Program-made: the position numbers and the translations under genes
In this document: one piece after another, positions 1-12,531 of the stretch
Layout: every line of letters starts with the position of its first letter
How positions within the stretch are numbered: the first letter of the stretch is position 1
The notes under the pieces: generated by a model
Seen by the model: the letters and a program-made list of their open reading frames with translations, nothing else
The model's database searches: none
Told to the model about the DNA's origin: nothing
Source: Inquilinus limosus DSM 16000
GTDB lineage: Bacteria; Pseudomonadota; Alphaproteobacteria; DSM-16000; Inquilinaceae
NCBI RefSeq assembly: GCF_000423185.1
Contig: NZ_KE383986.1
Location: forward strand, 1-64,000
Length of the DNA stretch: 64,000 nt
Direction: 5' to 3'

Positions 1-284
1 GAGGGCGAGACCGAGCAGGCCATCGCCCGCATCTGGCAGGACGTCCTCGGCCTCGACCACGTCTCCCGGCACGACGACTTCTTCAACCTCGGCGGGCACT
101 CGCTGGCCGCCATGAAGGTGCGGGCGCTGCTGCTGGAGCGGCACGGCCGCGCCCTGCCGATCCGCCATTTCTTCGACCATCCGACCCTCGCCGGGCTGGC
201 CGCCAGCCTGGACCTGTCCGCCGGCGCCGCCGAGCCGCGACTGGAGGACATGAACAAGTGGATGAGCGAACTCGAGGACCTGAC

Positions 285-288
<4 letters not shown>
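1..288 (+). CDS. Non-ribosomal peptide synthetase, 3' end (carrier domain), truncated by window edge
   Basis: The frame is open from base 1 to a TGA at 286-288, giving the last 95 residues of a larger NRPS. It holds most of a peptidyl carrier domain: DDFFNLGGHSL with the phosphopantetheine serine at fragment residue 34, then the third helix region (IRHFFDHPTLAGLA). A tail of about 35 residues ending in MSELEDLT follows, with no epimerase or thioesterase. The growing chain must therefore pass in trans to the condensation domain of the next protein, whose ATG overlaps this stop (ATGA at 285-288). The acidic C-terminal tail may act as a docking segment, which is inference. The earlier modules lie outside the window. 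Confidence 0.93.
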
Positions 289-4337
<4,049 letters not shown>

Positions 4338-4358
4338 GGCGGGGGAGGGGGCCGCCGG

Positions 4359-5177
4359 TCAGTGCGGATAGCTGATCGGCGGGCCGCCGGCCGGGTTGGG
4401 CAGGACGCCCATCGGGATGCCGTAGATCGCCTGCAGCCGGTCCGGCCGCAGGATGGCATCCGGCGTGCCGCGGGCGATCAGCCGGCCGGAATGCAGCGCC
4501 ACGATCTCGTCGCAGAACCGCGCCGCCATGTTGATGTCGTGCAGCACCACCACGACGCCCAGACCCTTGCTGCGGCTCAGCCGCTGCACCAGCGCCAGCA
4601 CCTCGACCTGATGCGCGATGTCGAGGGCGGAGATCGGCTCGTCCAGCAAGAGGCAGGCAGCATCCTGCGCCACCAGCATGGCCAGCCAGGCGCGCTGCCG
4701 CTCACCGCCCGACAGGGTCTCGACCAGCCGGTCGGCGAAGGGGGCGATGTCGGTCAGCGCCATCGCCTCCTCGACCTTCGCCCGGTCGCCGGCGCCGAAG
4801 CGGCCGAGCGCCCCGTGCCAGGGATAGCGCCCCAGCGCCACCAGCTCGCGCACCAGCAGGCCGGAGGCGGGCGGCGTCTGCTGCGGCAGATAGGCGACCC
4901 GGCGGGCGAAGGCGCGGTCGGCCCAGTCCCTGAGCGGGCGCCCCTCGAAACGGACGGCGCCTGCGCTCGGCGGCTGCTGCCGCGCCAGGATCTTCAGCAG
5001 CGTCGATTTGCCGGAGCCGTTGTGGCCGATCAGCCCGGTGACCCGGTGCGGTGCGAGCGTGAGGTCGAGCGGTTGCAGCAGGGTGCGGTCGGTCACGGCG
5101 AAGGCGACCTGCGACAGCTCGAACATCGCCGGCGCGGCGTCGGTCTCGGCCGCAGGCGCGGGGGCGGTGTGGTTCAT
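4359..5177 (-). CDS. fhuC: Ferric siderophore ABC transporter ATP-binding protein
   Basis: This 272-residue ATPase has Walker A GHNGSGKST, signature LSGGERQR and Walker B LLLDEP, in the FhuC/FecE/BtuD arrangement. It would power import of the ferric siderophore through the fused permease encoded two genes upstream. The ATG at 5177 overlaps the FhuF stop (ATGA), which favours it over the longer open frame that reaches 5333 inside fhuF. It is the last gene of the minus-strand operon and runs tail to tail with the NRPS gene, leaving only 21 bases between the stops. No clear hairpin terminator is visible in that gap. Confidence 0.93.
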   Translation of the reverse strand: MNHTAPAPAAETDAAPAMFELSQVAFAVTDRTLLQPLDLTLAPHRVTGLIGHNGSGKSTLLKILARQQPPSAGAVRFEGRPLRDWADRAFARRVAYLPQQTPPASGLLVRELVALGRYPWHGALGRFGAGDRAKVEEAMALTDIAPFADRLVETLSGGERQRAWLAMLVAQDAACLLLDEPISALDIAHQVEVLALVQRLSRSKGLGVVVVLHDINMAARFCDEIVALHSGRLIARGTPDAILRPDRLQAIYGIPMGVLPNPAGGPPISYPH

Positions 5178-5896
5178 GCCGTTCTCGCTTTCACCAGCGG
5201 GCAGGTCGAGCAGTAGTCCAGGTTGGGGATCAGATAGCGGATGCAGCAGACGCGCCGCAGCCTTTTCCGCTCGCCGCCGCGATCGACATAGCGCACCGGC
5301 TCGAACAGCGGGTTGGCGCGTCGGCCGGGCCAATCGCGGCTGGCCAGCAGGGCGCGGGCCTGGGCCGGGCCGGGGCCGCGCGCCATGCCCGAGGCCTCAA
5401 TCTGGCGCAGCAGATTCTCGAACAGGTTGCCGACATTGCTCCACAGCACCTTCGCGGTGGCGCCGCTCTGTGCCGACAGGGCACGGACCAGGGGCTCGAT
5501 GTGGTGGTCGACCAAGGGGCCGAAGCGCTCGAATCCGTCGGCGGGGGCGGCCCGGCCGCCGCCATGCGGCAGCTTGAACGCCGTCGTCTGCCCGTCCGGC
5601 GCCAGGACCACCCCGACCTCGTCGAGCCCGGTCGGCAGCCCGTGCTCCAGCAGCAGACTCGCCGCGACCACCGGGGTCAGCAGCATCCAGAAATGCCATT
5701 TCGCCCACAGCGAGGCCACGGCCCGTGGCTCCGGCTGGTCGTATCGCCCGGCGAAGCGCTCCAGGACCGGGCCCAGCACGGCGGGATCCAGGAGGTCCGA
5801 CCCCGGCACCGCCGGCCGCGGATCGTCGGCCAGGACCAGCCGGTCGGCGAAATCGGCGAGGGGGCCGGCGAAGATCGGGGCGATCGCGTCGATCAT
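5174..5896 (-). CDS. fhuF: FhuF-family siderophore-iron reductase
   Basis: The product has 240 residues. Its C-terminus carries the FhuF 2Fe-2S ligand pattern C-C-x10-C-x2-C (VCCIRYLIPNLDYCSTCPL), the signature of cytoplasmic reductases that release iron from imported ferric hydroxamate or mixed-type siderophores. The start ATG at 5896 overlaps the stop of the permease gene, and its own stop overlaps the start of the ATPase gene, so the genes are translationally coupled. A reductase, rather than an esterase, implies reductive iron removal that could leave the siderophore intact for reuse. This last point is inference from the family. Confidence 0.9.
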   Translation of the reverse strand: MIDAIAPIFAGPLADFADRLVLADDPRPAVPGSDLLDPAVLGPVLERFAGRYDQPEPRAVASLWAKWHFWMLLTPVVAASLLLEHGLPTGLDEVGVVLAPDGQTTAFKLPHGGGRAAPADGFERFGPLVDHHIEPLVRALSAQSGATAKVLWSNVGNLFENLLRQIEASGMARGPGPAQARALLASRDWPGRRANPLFEPVRYVDRGGERKRLRRVCCIRYLIPNLDYCSTCPLVKARTA

Positions 5897-7890
5897 CGCC
5901 GTTGCATCAGCCAGATGAAATAGGTGCCGCCGACGAAGGTGGCGACCAGCCCGGCCGGGACCTGCCAGGGGAAGACGACGGTGCGGCCCAGCCAGTCGGC
6001 CAGCACCATCAGCCCGGCGCCGAGCAGCCCGGCCGCCAGGATCTGCGGCGTCGGCCGCCGGATGCCGAGCATGCGGACCATGTGCGGCGCCATCAGGCCG
6101 ACGAAGCTCAGAGGGCCGACGGTCAGCGTCGCCCCGGCCGTCAACAGGGCGGTCAGCAGCAGCAGGGCGGCCCGGCTGCGGGCCAGAGACAGGCCGAGCG
6201 ACCGGCCGGTCGCGGCGCCGAGCGGCAGGATGGTCAGCCAGCGCCCGGCCAGGGGCAGGATCAGGGCGGCCGCAAGGGCGAGGCCGCAGGTGATCACGGC
6301 GTCCCGGCCCGAGACGCCGTAGGTCGATCCCGACAGCCAGCCCAGCAGCAGGGCGGTGCGCGGATCTCCGCTGAACAGCAGCGCCACCATGAAGGACGCC
6401 GCGATCATGGTCAGCGCCGTGCCGGCCAGCAGCATGTGCTCCGACGAGAAGGCCGATCGCCTCCCGAGCGAGAGGACCGCCAGCAGCGCCGCCAGCGCGC
6501 CGAGGCCGGCCACGGCCGTCAGGGCCAGGCGATCCAGCCCGGGCACGGCGACCGCCGCCACGATCAGTGCCAGCGCGGCGCCGGAGGAGACGCCGAGCAG
6601 CTCCGGGCTCGCCATGGCATTGCCGGTCAGGCGCTGCAGCACCACGCCGGCGGCCGCGAGCATGAAGCCGGCGCCCAGCGCGGCGGCGACGCGGGGAGCA
6701 CGCCAGGGCAGCAACAGCTCGAGATCGCTTCCCGTGCTCCAGTGCCATCCCTCCGGCGTGCGGCCCAGCGCCAGCGCGGCCCAGACGATGGCGCCGAGCA
6801 GCAGCAGGATGCCTGCGACCCAGATCCAGGGATGCCGGCGACGGTGCTCGGCGGACCACATCGCCCGGTCCGGCCGGGCTTCGCCCGCCGGCCGCAGCCG
6901 GCGCAGCAGCCACAGCAGCAGCGGCGCCCCGAGGATGGCGGTGACCGCGCCGGTCGGTGCGGCGCCGGCGCCCTCGACGAATTGCAGAAGCTGGTCGGTC
7001 AGCGCCAGCAGACCGGCGGACACCGCAGCCCCCCAGACCAGGCGGTCGCGGAAGCGGCGCGCGCCGGCGAGGCGGGCGATGGCAGGGCCGGCCAGCCCGA
7101 TGAAGCCGATCGGCCCGACCAGGGCGGCGACGGAGGCGCTGAGCAGCACCGCGACGGCAATCGCCGCCAGCCGTGCCGCGGCCGGCGAGAGGCCGAGGCC
7201 GCGCGCGCCCTGTTCGTCGAGGTCGAGAAGCGTCAGCGGCCGCAGCATCAGCGCGCTCGCCAGCGCCGCCAGGGCCAGCCGCGGCGCCAGGGCGAGCGCC
7301 ACGCCCCAGTCGTTCTGGTTCAGCGACCCGCCCTGGAACACGAACAGGTCGGTCAGGGCCTGGTGGTTGAACAGCACCAGCATCTTGCCGGCGGCGTCGA
7401 GATAGAGAGAGACGACCAGCCCGGCCAGGATCACGGCGATCGGCGCCAGCCGATGGCGCCCGCTCAGCGCCAGCACCAGCGCCACGGCCGCAACGCCGCC
7501 GAGGAGAGCGGCGACCTCCTGCCCGGCTTCGAGGAGGAACGGCGCCGACAGCGTGGCGGCGATCAGGGCCAGCTTCGCCCCGGCGAAGACGCCGAGCGTG
7601 CCGGGCTCGGCCAGCGGGTTGCGCAGCGCCTGCTGGAACAGCACGCCGGCGAGGCCGAGGGCGGCGCCGCCCAGCAGCCCGACCACCAGCCGCGGCAGCA
7701 GGCTGTATTGCGCCAGCATCTGGCGCATGTCGGTCGGGTCCGGCGCGATCAGGGCTTGCGCCCAGTCCGCCGGCGACAGCAGCGCCGTCAGGTGGTGCAG
7801 GAACAGCCCCAGGGCGGCGGTGATCAGCAGGGCTGCCAGGAGCGCCGGGCGGCCGGCAGTCGCCGGCCGGGGCAGAGCGATGTCAGCCAT
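5893..7890 (-). CDS. fhuB: Fused FecCD/FhuB-type siderophore permease
   Basis: The 665-residue membrane protein is two FecCD permease halves in tandem (about 1-330 and 345-665), as in E. coli FhuB. Each half carries a coupling-helix region, GPIGFIGLAGPAIARLAG in the first and GPLSFVGLMAPHMVRMLG in the second, so one polypeptide forms the whole channel. The start MADIALPRP at 7890 lies 8 bases inside the upstream binding-protein gene. An open frame continues to 7962 but has no family similarity there. The protein acts in the inner membrane with the FhuC-like ATPase and the FhuD-like binding protein of the same operon. Confidence 0.93.
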   Translation of the reverse strand: MADIALPRPATAGRPALLAALLITAALGLFLHHLTALLSPADWAQALIAPDPTDMRQMLAQYSLLPRLVVGLLGGAALGLAGVLFQQALRNPLAEPGTLGVFAGAKLALIAATLSAPFLLEAGQEVAALLGGVAAVALVLALSGRHRLAPIAVILAGLVVSLYLDAAGKMLVLFNHQALTDLFVFQGGSLNQNDWGVALALAPRLALAALASALMLRPLTLLDLDEQGARGLGLSPAAARLAAIAVAVLLSASVAALVGPIGFIGLAGPAIARLAGARRFRDRLVWGAAVSAGLLALTDQLLQFVEGAGAAPTGAVTAILGAPLLLWLLRRLRPAGEARPDRAMWSAEHRRRHPWIWVAGILLLLGAIVWAALALGRTPEGWHWSTGSDLELLLPWRAPRVAAALGAGFMLAAAGVVLQRLTGNAMASPELLGVSSGAALALIVAAVAVPGLDRLALTAVAGLGALAALLAVLSLGRRSAFSSEHMLLAGTALTMIAASFMVALLFSGDPRTALLLGWLSGSTYGVSGRDAVITCGLALAAALILPLAGRWLTILPLGAATGRSLGLSLARSRAALLLLTALLTAGATLTVGPLSFVGLMAPHMVRMLGIRRPTPQILAAGLLGAGLMVLADWLGRTVVFPWQVPAGLVATFVGGTYFIWLMQRR

Positions 7891-8779
7891 TCGCGGTCCC
7901 CTGCGCCGGCAACACCTGTGCCAGCTGCTGGGCGAAGCGCGTGGCCGAGAACAGCCCGCCATTCGGATACACCACCGGCATCTCGATCACCCGGCCCTGG
8001 CGCACCGCCGGCAGCGCGGCCCAGAGCGGGCTGGTGGCGAGCTGCCGCAGGGCACGTTCGGTTTCGGCGCCGCGGTCGAAATGGATCAGCCGAGCCTCGG
8101 CGTTGCCGGCCAGCTGCTCAATGCCGATCGAAGTGGTGCCCCAGACATTGGTCCGCCCGGTCCAGGCGTTGCGCAGGCCGAGGCGGGACAGGACGTCGCC
8201 GATCATGCCGTTGCCGCCGAAGATCGCGGCGTGGCGCCCATCCTCCATGAAGCGGACAACATAGACCGGCCGGTCGGTCCAGGGCTCAAGGACCCGGCGG
8301 GCCTCGGCCAGGGTGGCGTCGGCGCGGTCGGCCCAGGCTCGGGCCTCGGCGTCGCGGCCGGTCAGCGCCGCCACCCGGATCAGCAGGTCCCGCGCGTGGT
8401 CCAGCGCCGGCTTCTCCTTGGAGAAGGTCGGCAGCCAGGCGACCGGGGCGATGCGTTTGAGGTTGTTCTGTCCGACCTCCGCCCAGGACGGGGCCAGGAC
8501 GAGGTCGGGCCGCAGATATTGCAGCAGCTCGAGATTCGGCTCCTGCAGCGGGCCCAGATCCGGCACGCCGTCCGGCAGCGCCGGCTCGGCCACCAGCCTC
8601 TGGTACAGGGGGATATTGCCGATCGCGGCGGGCGTGATGCCCAGGGTCAGCAGCATCTCGGTCAGCAGCAGGTCGAGGGCCGCGACCCGGCGCGCCGGTC
8701 CCGGGGCCTGCGCGCGCGCCCAGGCCGGGCCGGCGAGGGCCAGGCCGATCCCGCCGAGGACCGCGCGCCGGGTCGGCAT
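7883..8779 (-). CDS. fhuD: Periplasmic ferric siderophore-binding protein (FhuD/FecB type)
   Basis: This 298-residue protein starts with a twin-arginine-like signal (PTRRAVLGGIGLALAGPAWA), followed by a helical-backbone type III binding protein. Typical segments are AALDLLLTEMLLTLGI near the mature N-terminus, LRPDLVLAP in the middle and a C-terminal GGLFSATRFAQQL. It would collect the ferric siderophore in the periplasm and dock on the fused permease. The gene starts 7 bases after the TonB receptor stop and overlaps the permease start by 8 bases. The RR motif hints at Tat export, as in some FhuD homologues, but Sec export cannot be excluded. Confidence 0.92.
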   Translation of the reverse strand: MPTRRAVLGGIGLALAGPAWARAQAPGPARRVAALDLLLTEMLLTLGITPAAIGNIPLYQRLVAEPALPDGVPDLGPLQEPNLELLQYLRPDLVLAPSWAEVGQNNLKRIAPVAWLPTFSKEKPALDHARDLLIRVAALTGRDAEARAWADRADATLAEARRVLEPWTDRPVYVVRFMEDGRHAAIFGGNGMIGDVLSRLGLRNAWTGRTNVWGTTSIGIEQLAGNAEARLIHFDRGAETERALRQLATSPLWAALPAVRQGRVIEMPVVYPNGGLFSATRFAQQLAQVLPAQGTANG

Positions 8780-8786
8780 CAGCGGC

Positions 8787-11054
8787 TCACCAGCGATAGC
8801 CCAGGGTGGCCGACACGGTGAGGGGCTCGCCGTAGCGGCATCCGCTGATATCGGTGCAGGTCATGTACTCCTCGTCGAACAGGTTCTTGGCGTTGAGCTG
8901 CAGCGTGGTGCCCGCAAGGCGGTCGTCAATCGCGCCGAAATCATAGGCGATCATCGCGTCGACCAGCAGTCGGCCCGGCACGTCCTCGTCGACCTTCTCG
9001 AGTTGGTTGTTGCTGGAGAGGGTGACCCCCGGGAGGTTGGTGGAGCTTAGATACTGCAGCCCGGCGCCGATCGTCAGGCCCCTGACGCCGAGGTCGTCCA
9101 GCTTGTAGTCGGCCCACAGGGCAATATTGTGATAGGGCACCAGGGCGAGACGCTCGTCCTTCGTGAACAGATCGTCGCTCTCGACGGTGCGGGCATCGGT
9201 ATAGGCGTAGGACGCGACGAGGTTGAGCGCACCGAAGCTGGCCCGGGCCTCCAGCTCGATACCCTGCGATCGCACCTTGCCGGTCTGAACCGAAAAGGAT
9301 CGGGTCGGGTCGGTCGGATCGGCGGTCAGGACATGGTCCTGGTCGATCCGGTAGATGGCGCCGCTGATGATGAAGTTCTCGCCGGGCGGCTGGTAACGCA
9401 GGCCGATCTCGTACTGGTCGGCCTTGGTCGGCTCGAACAGTTCCCCGTCCCGGTTGATGCCGGCATTCAGCGCGGTGGGCTGGAAAGACTGGCTGAAGCT
9501 GGCGTACGGCGCGAAGCCGTTGTCGAACAGGTAAAGCAGCCCGACGCGGCCGGTGAAGGCGCTGTCGGAGCGGTCCTGCTTCCGGTCGAGGTTCCGGAGG
9601 ACGAGCCAAGGGTCGGGGCGGTAGCTGGTGTTGTAGGCGTCCGCCCAATCGTAACGGCCGCCGAGCACCAGGATCAGCTTGTCATAGATCTTCATCTGAT
9701 CCTGGAGATAGATGCCGACCTGCGAGCCCTTGTTGTTGAAGCCGCTGTTGTTGCTGGTGTTGATGGTCACGGTCGCGTCGTAGACCGGGTCGTGGATGTC
9801 GAGGGGGCCGACCGAGCCGGAGGTGAAGCGGTTCGTGTCGTAGTCGAGGCCCCAGGTATCGACCCCCGCCAGGAGCGTATGCTCGACCGGCCCGGTCTCG
9901 ACCTTCGCCTCCAGCGAGGTGTCGGTGGTGAAGCTGTCCGAGCTTTCGAAGCGCTTGCTCACGCCCCGGCTCAGGGAATCGCCCGTAAGCGTGCCGTAGG
10001 TCAGGTAATCCCACAGGACGTCGGAATGGAAATAGCGCAGCGAGTTGCGCAGCGTCAGGCTGTCGTTGAACTTGTGCTCGAACTGGTAGCCGAGCGAGTA
10101 GGTTTCGCTGTAGTAGCGGTCGAAGCCCTTCTGGCCGATGAACAGATCGCGCGGGATCCGCTCTTTGCGCAGGTCCTCATAATCCATCGGCGGCGCGAAG
10201 CGGGTGTAGATCTCCTGATAGTTGCTCAGGAAGGTGATCTTGGTCGAATCTGAGGGCTGCAGGGTGAACGCCGGGGCGATGTACAGCTTGTCATCGGGGA
10301 CATGATCAACCCAGTTGCCAGAATTGCGCCACAGACCGGTCAGCCGGTAGGACAGCATGCCGGCATCATCGACGGGGCCGCTGAAGTCGCCGGAGAACTG
10401 GGTGCGGCCGTAGCTGCCGTATTCGGCGTTCAGTTCGTGGAACGGCGTGTCGGTCGGCCGCTTGCTGATGGCATTGACCACGCCGCCGGGGCTGAGCTGG
10501 CCGTAGAGCACCGAGGACGGGCCGCGCAGCACCTCGATGCGCTCCAGCCCGTAGGGCTCCTGGTTGCCGTCGTAGACGTTGGGCTGCAGCCGCATGCCGT
10601 CGCGCAGCATGCCGGATCCGCCGGTCGCGACGTTGAAGCCGCGGATCATGAAATCATCATTCATCCGGCTGTAGGCGCCGGACTGGAAGGTGAGGCCCGG
10701 GGTGTAGGCCAGCGCCTGCGACAGGGTCTCGGCGTTGGTCGCCGTCATCTGGTCCCTGGTGACCACCGAGATCGACTGCGGCGTCTCGATCAGCGGCGTG
10801 TTGGTCTTGGTGGCGCTGAGGCTGGTATTGGCGACAAAGCCCTGCACCGGGCCGGTCGGGTCCTCCCCCTGGCCGGTGACGACGATGGGGGCCAGGACAA
10901 GGCCGTTCGTGGCCGGGGGCGCTTGCGTCTGGGTCTGGGGCTGCGCCTGAGTCTGCTCCTGGGCCTGGGCCAAGGCCGGCCCTCCAACCGCGACGAGAAT
11001 GGTTGTCGTTAGCAACATCCGCACGCGGTCGCGCGCGCCGTATCCAGCACCCAT
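8787..11054 (-). CDS. TonB-dependent siderophore receptor
   Basis: The 755-residue outer-membrane receptor has a signal peptide ending near ALAQAQ, a short Q/T-rich linker, a TonB-box-like segment (APIVVTG, about residue 55) and a plug domain. The plug shows TPQSISVVTRDQM, IRGF and GLERIEVLRGPSSVLYGQ, typical of the ferrichrome/FpvA-type receptor family. A 22-strand barrel follows, ending in ATLGYRW with the expected C-terminal aromatic residue. There is no STN signalling domain, so regulation through an anti-sigma factor is unlikely. It is the first gene of the uptake operon. ATG at 11054 was used; a second ATG at 11018 would still leave a signal peptide. Confidence 0.95.
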   Translation of the reverse strand: MGAGYGARDRVRMLLTTTILVAVGGPALAQAQEQTQAQPQTQTQAPPATNGLVLAPIVVTGQGEDPTGPVQGFVANTSLSATKTNTPLIETPQSISVVTRDQMTATNAETLSQALAYTPGLTFQSGAYSRMNDDFMIRGFNVATGGSGMLRDGMRLQPNVYDGNQEPYGLERIEVLRGPSSVLYGQLSPGGVVNAISKRPTDTPFHELNAEYGSYGRTQFSGDFSGPVDDAGMLSYRLTGLWRNSGNWVDHVPDDKLYIAPAFTLQPSDSTKITFLSNYQEIYTRFAPPMDYEDLRKERIPRDLFIGQKGFDRYYSETYSLGYQFEHKFNDSLTLRNSLRYFHSDVLWDYLTYGTLTGDSLSRGVSKRFESSDSFTTDTSLEAKVETGPVEHTLLAGVDTWGLDYDTNRFTSGSVGPLDIHDPVYDATVTINTSNNSGFNNKGSQVGIYLQDQMKIYDKLILVLGGRYDWADAYNTSYRPDPWLVLRNLDRKQDRSDSAFTGRVGLLYLFDNGFAPYASFSQSFQPTALNAGINRDGELFEPTKADQYEIGLRYQPPGENFIISGAIYRIDQDHVLTADPTDPTRSFSVQTGKVRSQGIELEARASFGALNLVASYAYTDARTVESDDLFTKDERLALVPYHNIALWADYKLDDLGVRGLTIGAGLQYLSSTNLPGVTLSSNNQLEKVDEDVPGRLLVDAMIAYDFGAIDDRLAGTTLQLNAKNLFDEEYMTCTDISGCRYGEPLTVSATLGYRW

Positions 11055-11140
11055 GCCACCCCATCCTTCTTATCCGGAACCGCGGGCACCGGCGGTTGTC
11101 GCCCACCCGTCTTCGAATGCGGGTGCTCATTAACAAGAAT

Positions 11141-11159
11141 AATAATGACTCGCAATCTC
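11141..11159 (-). promoter_or_regulatory. Candidate Fur box upstream of the siderophore receptor
   Basis: On the minus strand the 19-mer GAGATTGCGAGTCATTATT matches the classical Fur box GATAATGATAATCATTATC at 13 of 19 positions, the right half being almost perfect. It lies about 87-105 bases before the receptor start, in a short AT-rich island. Alphaproteobacteria may use Fur, Irr or RirA here, so which protein binds is unknown. The match was counted by eye. Confidence 0.4.
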
Positions 11160-11203
11160 ATTTGGTGGAGATTTTCATCGAATTTCCGGAAAGGGTGAGG
11201 GAT

Positions 11204-11746
11204 CTATGCCTTGCCGAGCCGGTCGAGGATCGTCTGCGCCTGATCGAGATGGCGTTTGATGACCGGCAGCAGCTGCGTCGCGATCGCCTTCAGCGCCGGA
11301 TTGGCGCCGAAGCTGCTGTAGTCCTGCTGCAGCTTCAGCGCTGCCCTATGCGCCTCCACCTGGGTCCGCATGTAGAGCCGGTCGAAGTCCTGCTCGGTGG
11401 CATTGGCCAGATCCCGCAGAGCTTCGTCGTGCCGGGCGTCCACCGCCGTCGGCAGGGCGGTCGCGAGATTCTGGCTCTTGGCCGCGTCCGTCAATTGCTC
11501 GCCGGCCTTGGTGTGGTCGTCGAGCATCATCCGGGCGAAGCTGCGGACGTCGTCGGAGGACGCCTTCTCCAGCGCCGCTTGGGCGGCGGAGATCTCGAAC
11601 AGACCGCTGATCGCGGTCTCCCGGACATAGCCGGCGGCGTCGGTCTGCACCGGCTGCGCGGCGGTGTTGCCGCTCTGGGCGATCGCGGCGGTCGCGGGGC
11701 AGGCCGATATGGCGAGCCCCAGGGCCGTCGCCAGGAGTCGTCTCAT
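11204..11746 (-). CDS. DUF4142 periplasmic protein
   Basis: The product is a 180-residue protein with a signal peptide (RRLLATALGLAISACPATAAIAQ). A helical DUF4142 domain of the ferritin-like fold follows: VRETAISGLFEISAAQAALEKA, SFARMMLDDHTKAGEQL and QVEAHRAALKLQQDY. The histidines in MMLDDHTKA and QVEAHRA are conserved in this family. Its biochemical role is not established. The ATG at 11746 is the only one that leaves a proper signal peptide. It sits 44 bases downstream of the EEP phosphodiesterase gene on the same strand and may belong to that operon. Confidence 0.85.
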   Translation of the reverse strand: MRRLLATALGLAISACPATAAIAQSGNTAAQPVQTDAAGYVRETAISGLFEISAAQAALEKASSDDVRSFARMMLDDHTKAGEQLTDAAKSQNLATALPTAVDARHDEALRDLANATEQDFDRLYMRTQVEAHRAALKLQQDYSSFGANPALKAIATQLLPVIKRHLDQAQTILDRLGKA

Positions 11747-11790
11747 GATCGGCTCCGCATGGGCGGGCAGGGCGTGACGAACCTGCCTGG

Positions 11791-12531
11791 TCAACGTTGA
11801 GGCAGGATCGCGGGTTCCGACGCCATCGGCACCGGGTCGATGCGGATCTCCGCGATCACCGGCAGGTGGTCGGAGACGCGCCGGCCCTGCGGGTCGACCC
11901 AGCTGCGCAGCAGGGCGTGGCGCGGCCGGCAATAGACCCGGTCCAGCGTCAGGATGGGGCAGCAGGCCGGGAAGGTGCGCTGCGGGGTTCGCCCCGGCAG
12001 CACCTGGGCCAGCGACCGCCGGACGGCACCGTTCCAGGTCCAGTCGTTGAAGTCGCCGAGCATCACCGAGGTCCGCGCCGCGCTGTCGGCGATCCGGGCC
12101 AGCAGCGCCGCTTGGTGGCGCCGTTCGGCGAAATCGAGGCCGAGATGCACCGAGGCGAGGTGGAGGGGGCCGCCCGGGGCCGAGACCATGGTCTCGATGG
12201 CGCATCGCGGCTCGCGGCGGGAATGGGTCAGGTCGTGCAGCTTGATGGCCGAGAGAGGCCAGCGGCTGATCAGCAGGTGTCCGTAGTGCCCGTCCGGCGC
12301 GACGATGGTCCGGGCTGCGGCGGTGTGGTTGCCGAGAGCGGCCGCCAGCAGCGCGAAGGGCGAGTCCGGGCCGGTGCCGCGGCCGCGCGAATCCACCTCC
12401 TGCAGCGCCACGATGTCGGGCGCGTGCCGTCGGACCAGGGCGATCACCCGATCGAGGTCGTAGCGGCGGTCCGGGCCGATGCCGGCATGGATGTTCCAGG
12501 TCAGCAGCCGAAGCGGCGGGGCGTCCGTCAC
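11791..12531 (-). CDS. Endonuclease/exonuclease/phosphatase (EEP) family protein
   Basis: The 246-residue metal-dependent phosphodiesterase shows the family motifs in order: LLTWNIHAGIG, ALQEVDSRG (metal-binding Glu), SVHLGLD, GDFNDW (catalytic Asp/Asn) and SDHLPV (catalytic His). It is cytosolic, with no signal peptide. The start is a GTG at 12531 that overlaps the upstream phospholipase D stop (GTGA), so the two are coupled. The pairing with a membrane-anchored PLD suggests consecutive action on phosphodiester or phospholipid substrates, but the substrate cannot be read from sequence. Confidence 0.87.
   Translation of the reverse strand: MTDAPPLRLLTWNIHAGIGPDRRYDLDRVIALVRRHAPDIVALQEVDSRGRGTGPDSPFALLAAALGNHTAAARTIVAPDGHYGHLLISRWPLSAIKLHDLTHSRREPRCAIETMVSAPGGPLHLASVHLGLDFAERRHQAALLARIADSAARTSVMLGDFNDWTWNGAVRRSLAQVLPGRTPQRTFPACCPILTLDRVYCRPRHALLRSWVDPQGRRVSDHLPVIAEIRIDPVPMASEPAILPQR

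Noticed and set aside
5725-8250. 841-codon plus-strand frame across the siderophore operon
   Set aside because: Its translation is low-complexity Arg/Gln/Gly sequence antisense to fhuF, fhuB and fhuD, which have clear family motifs.
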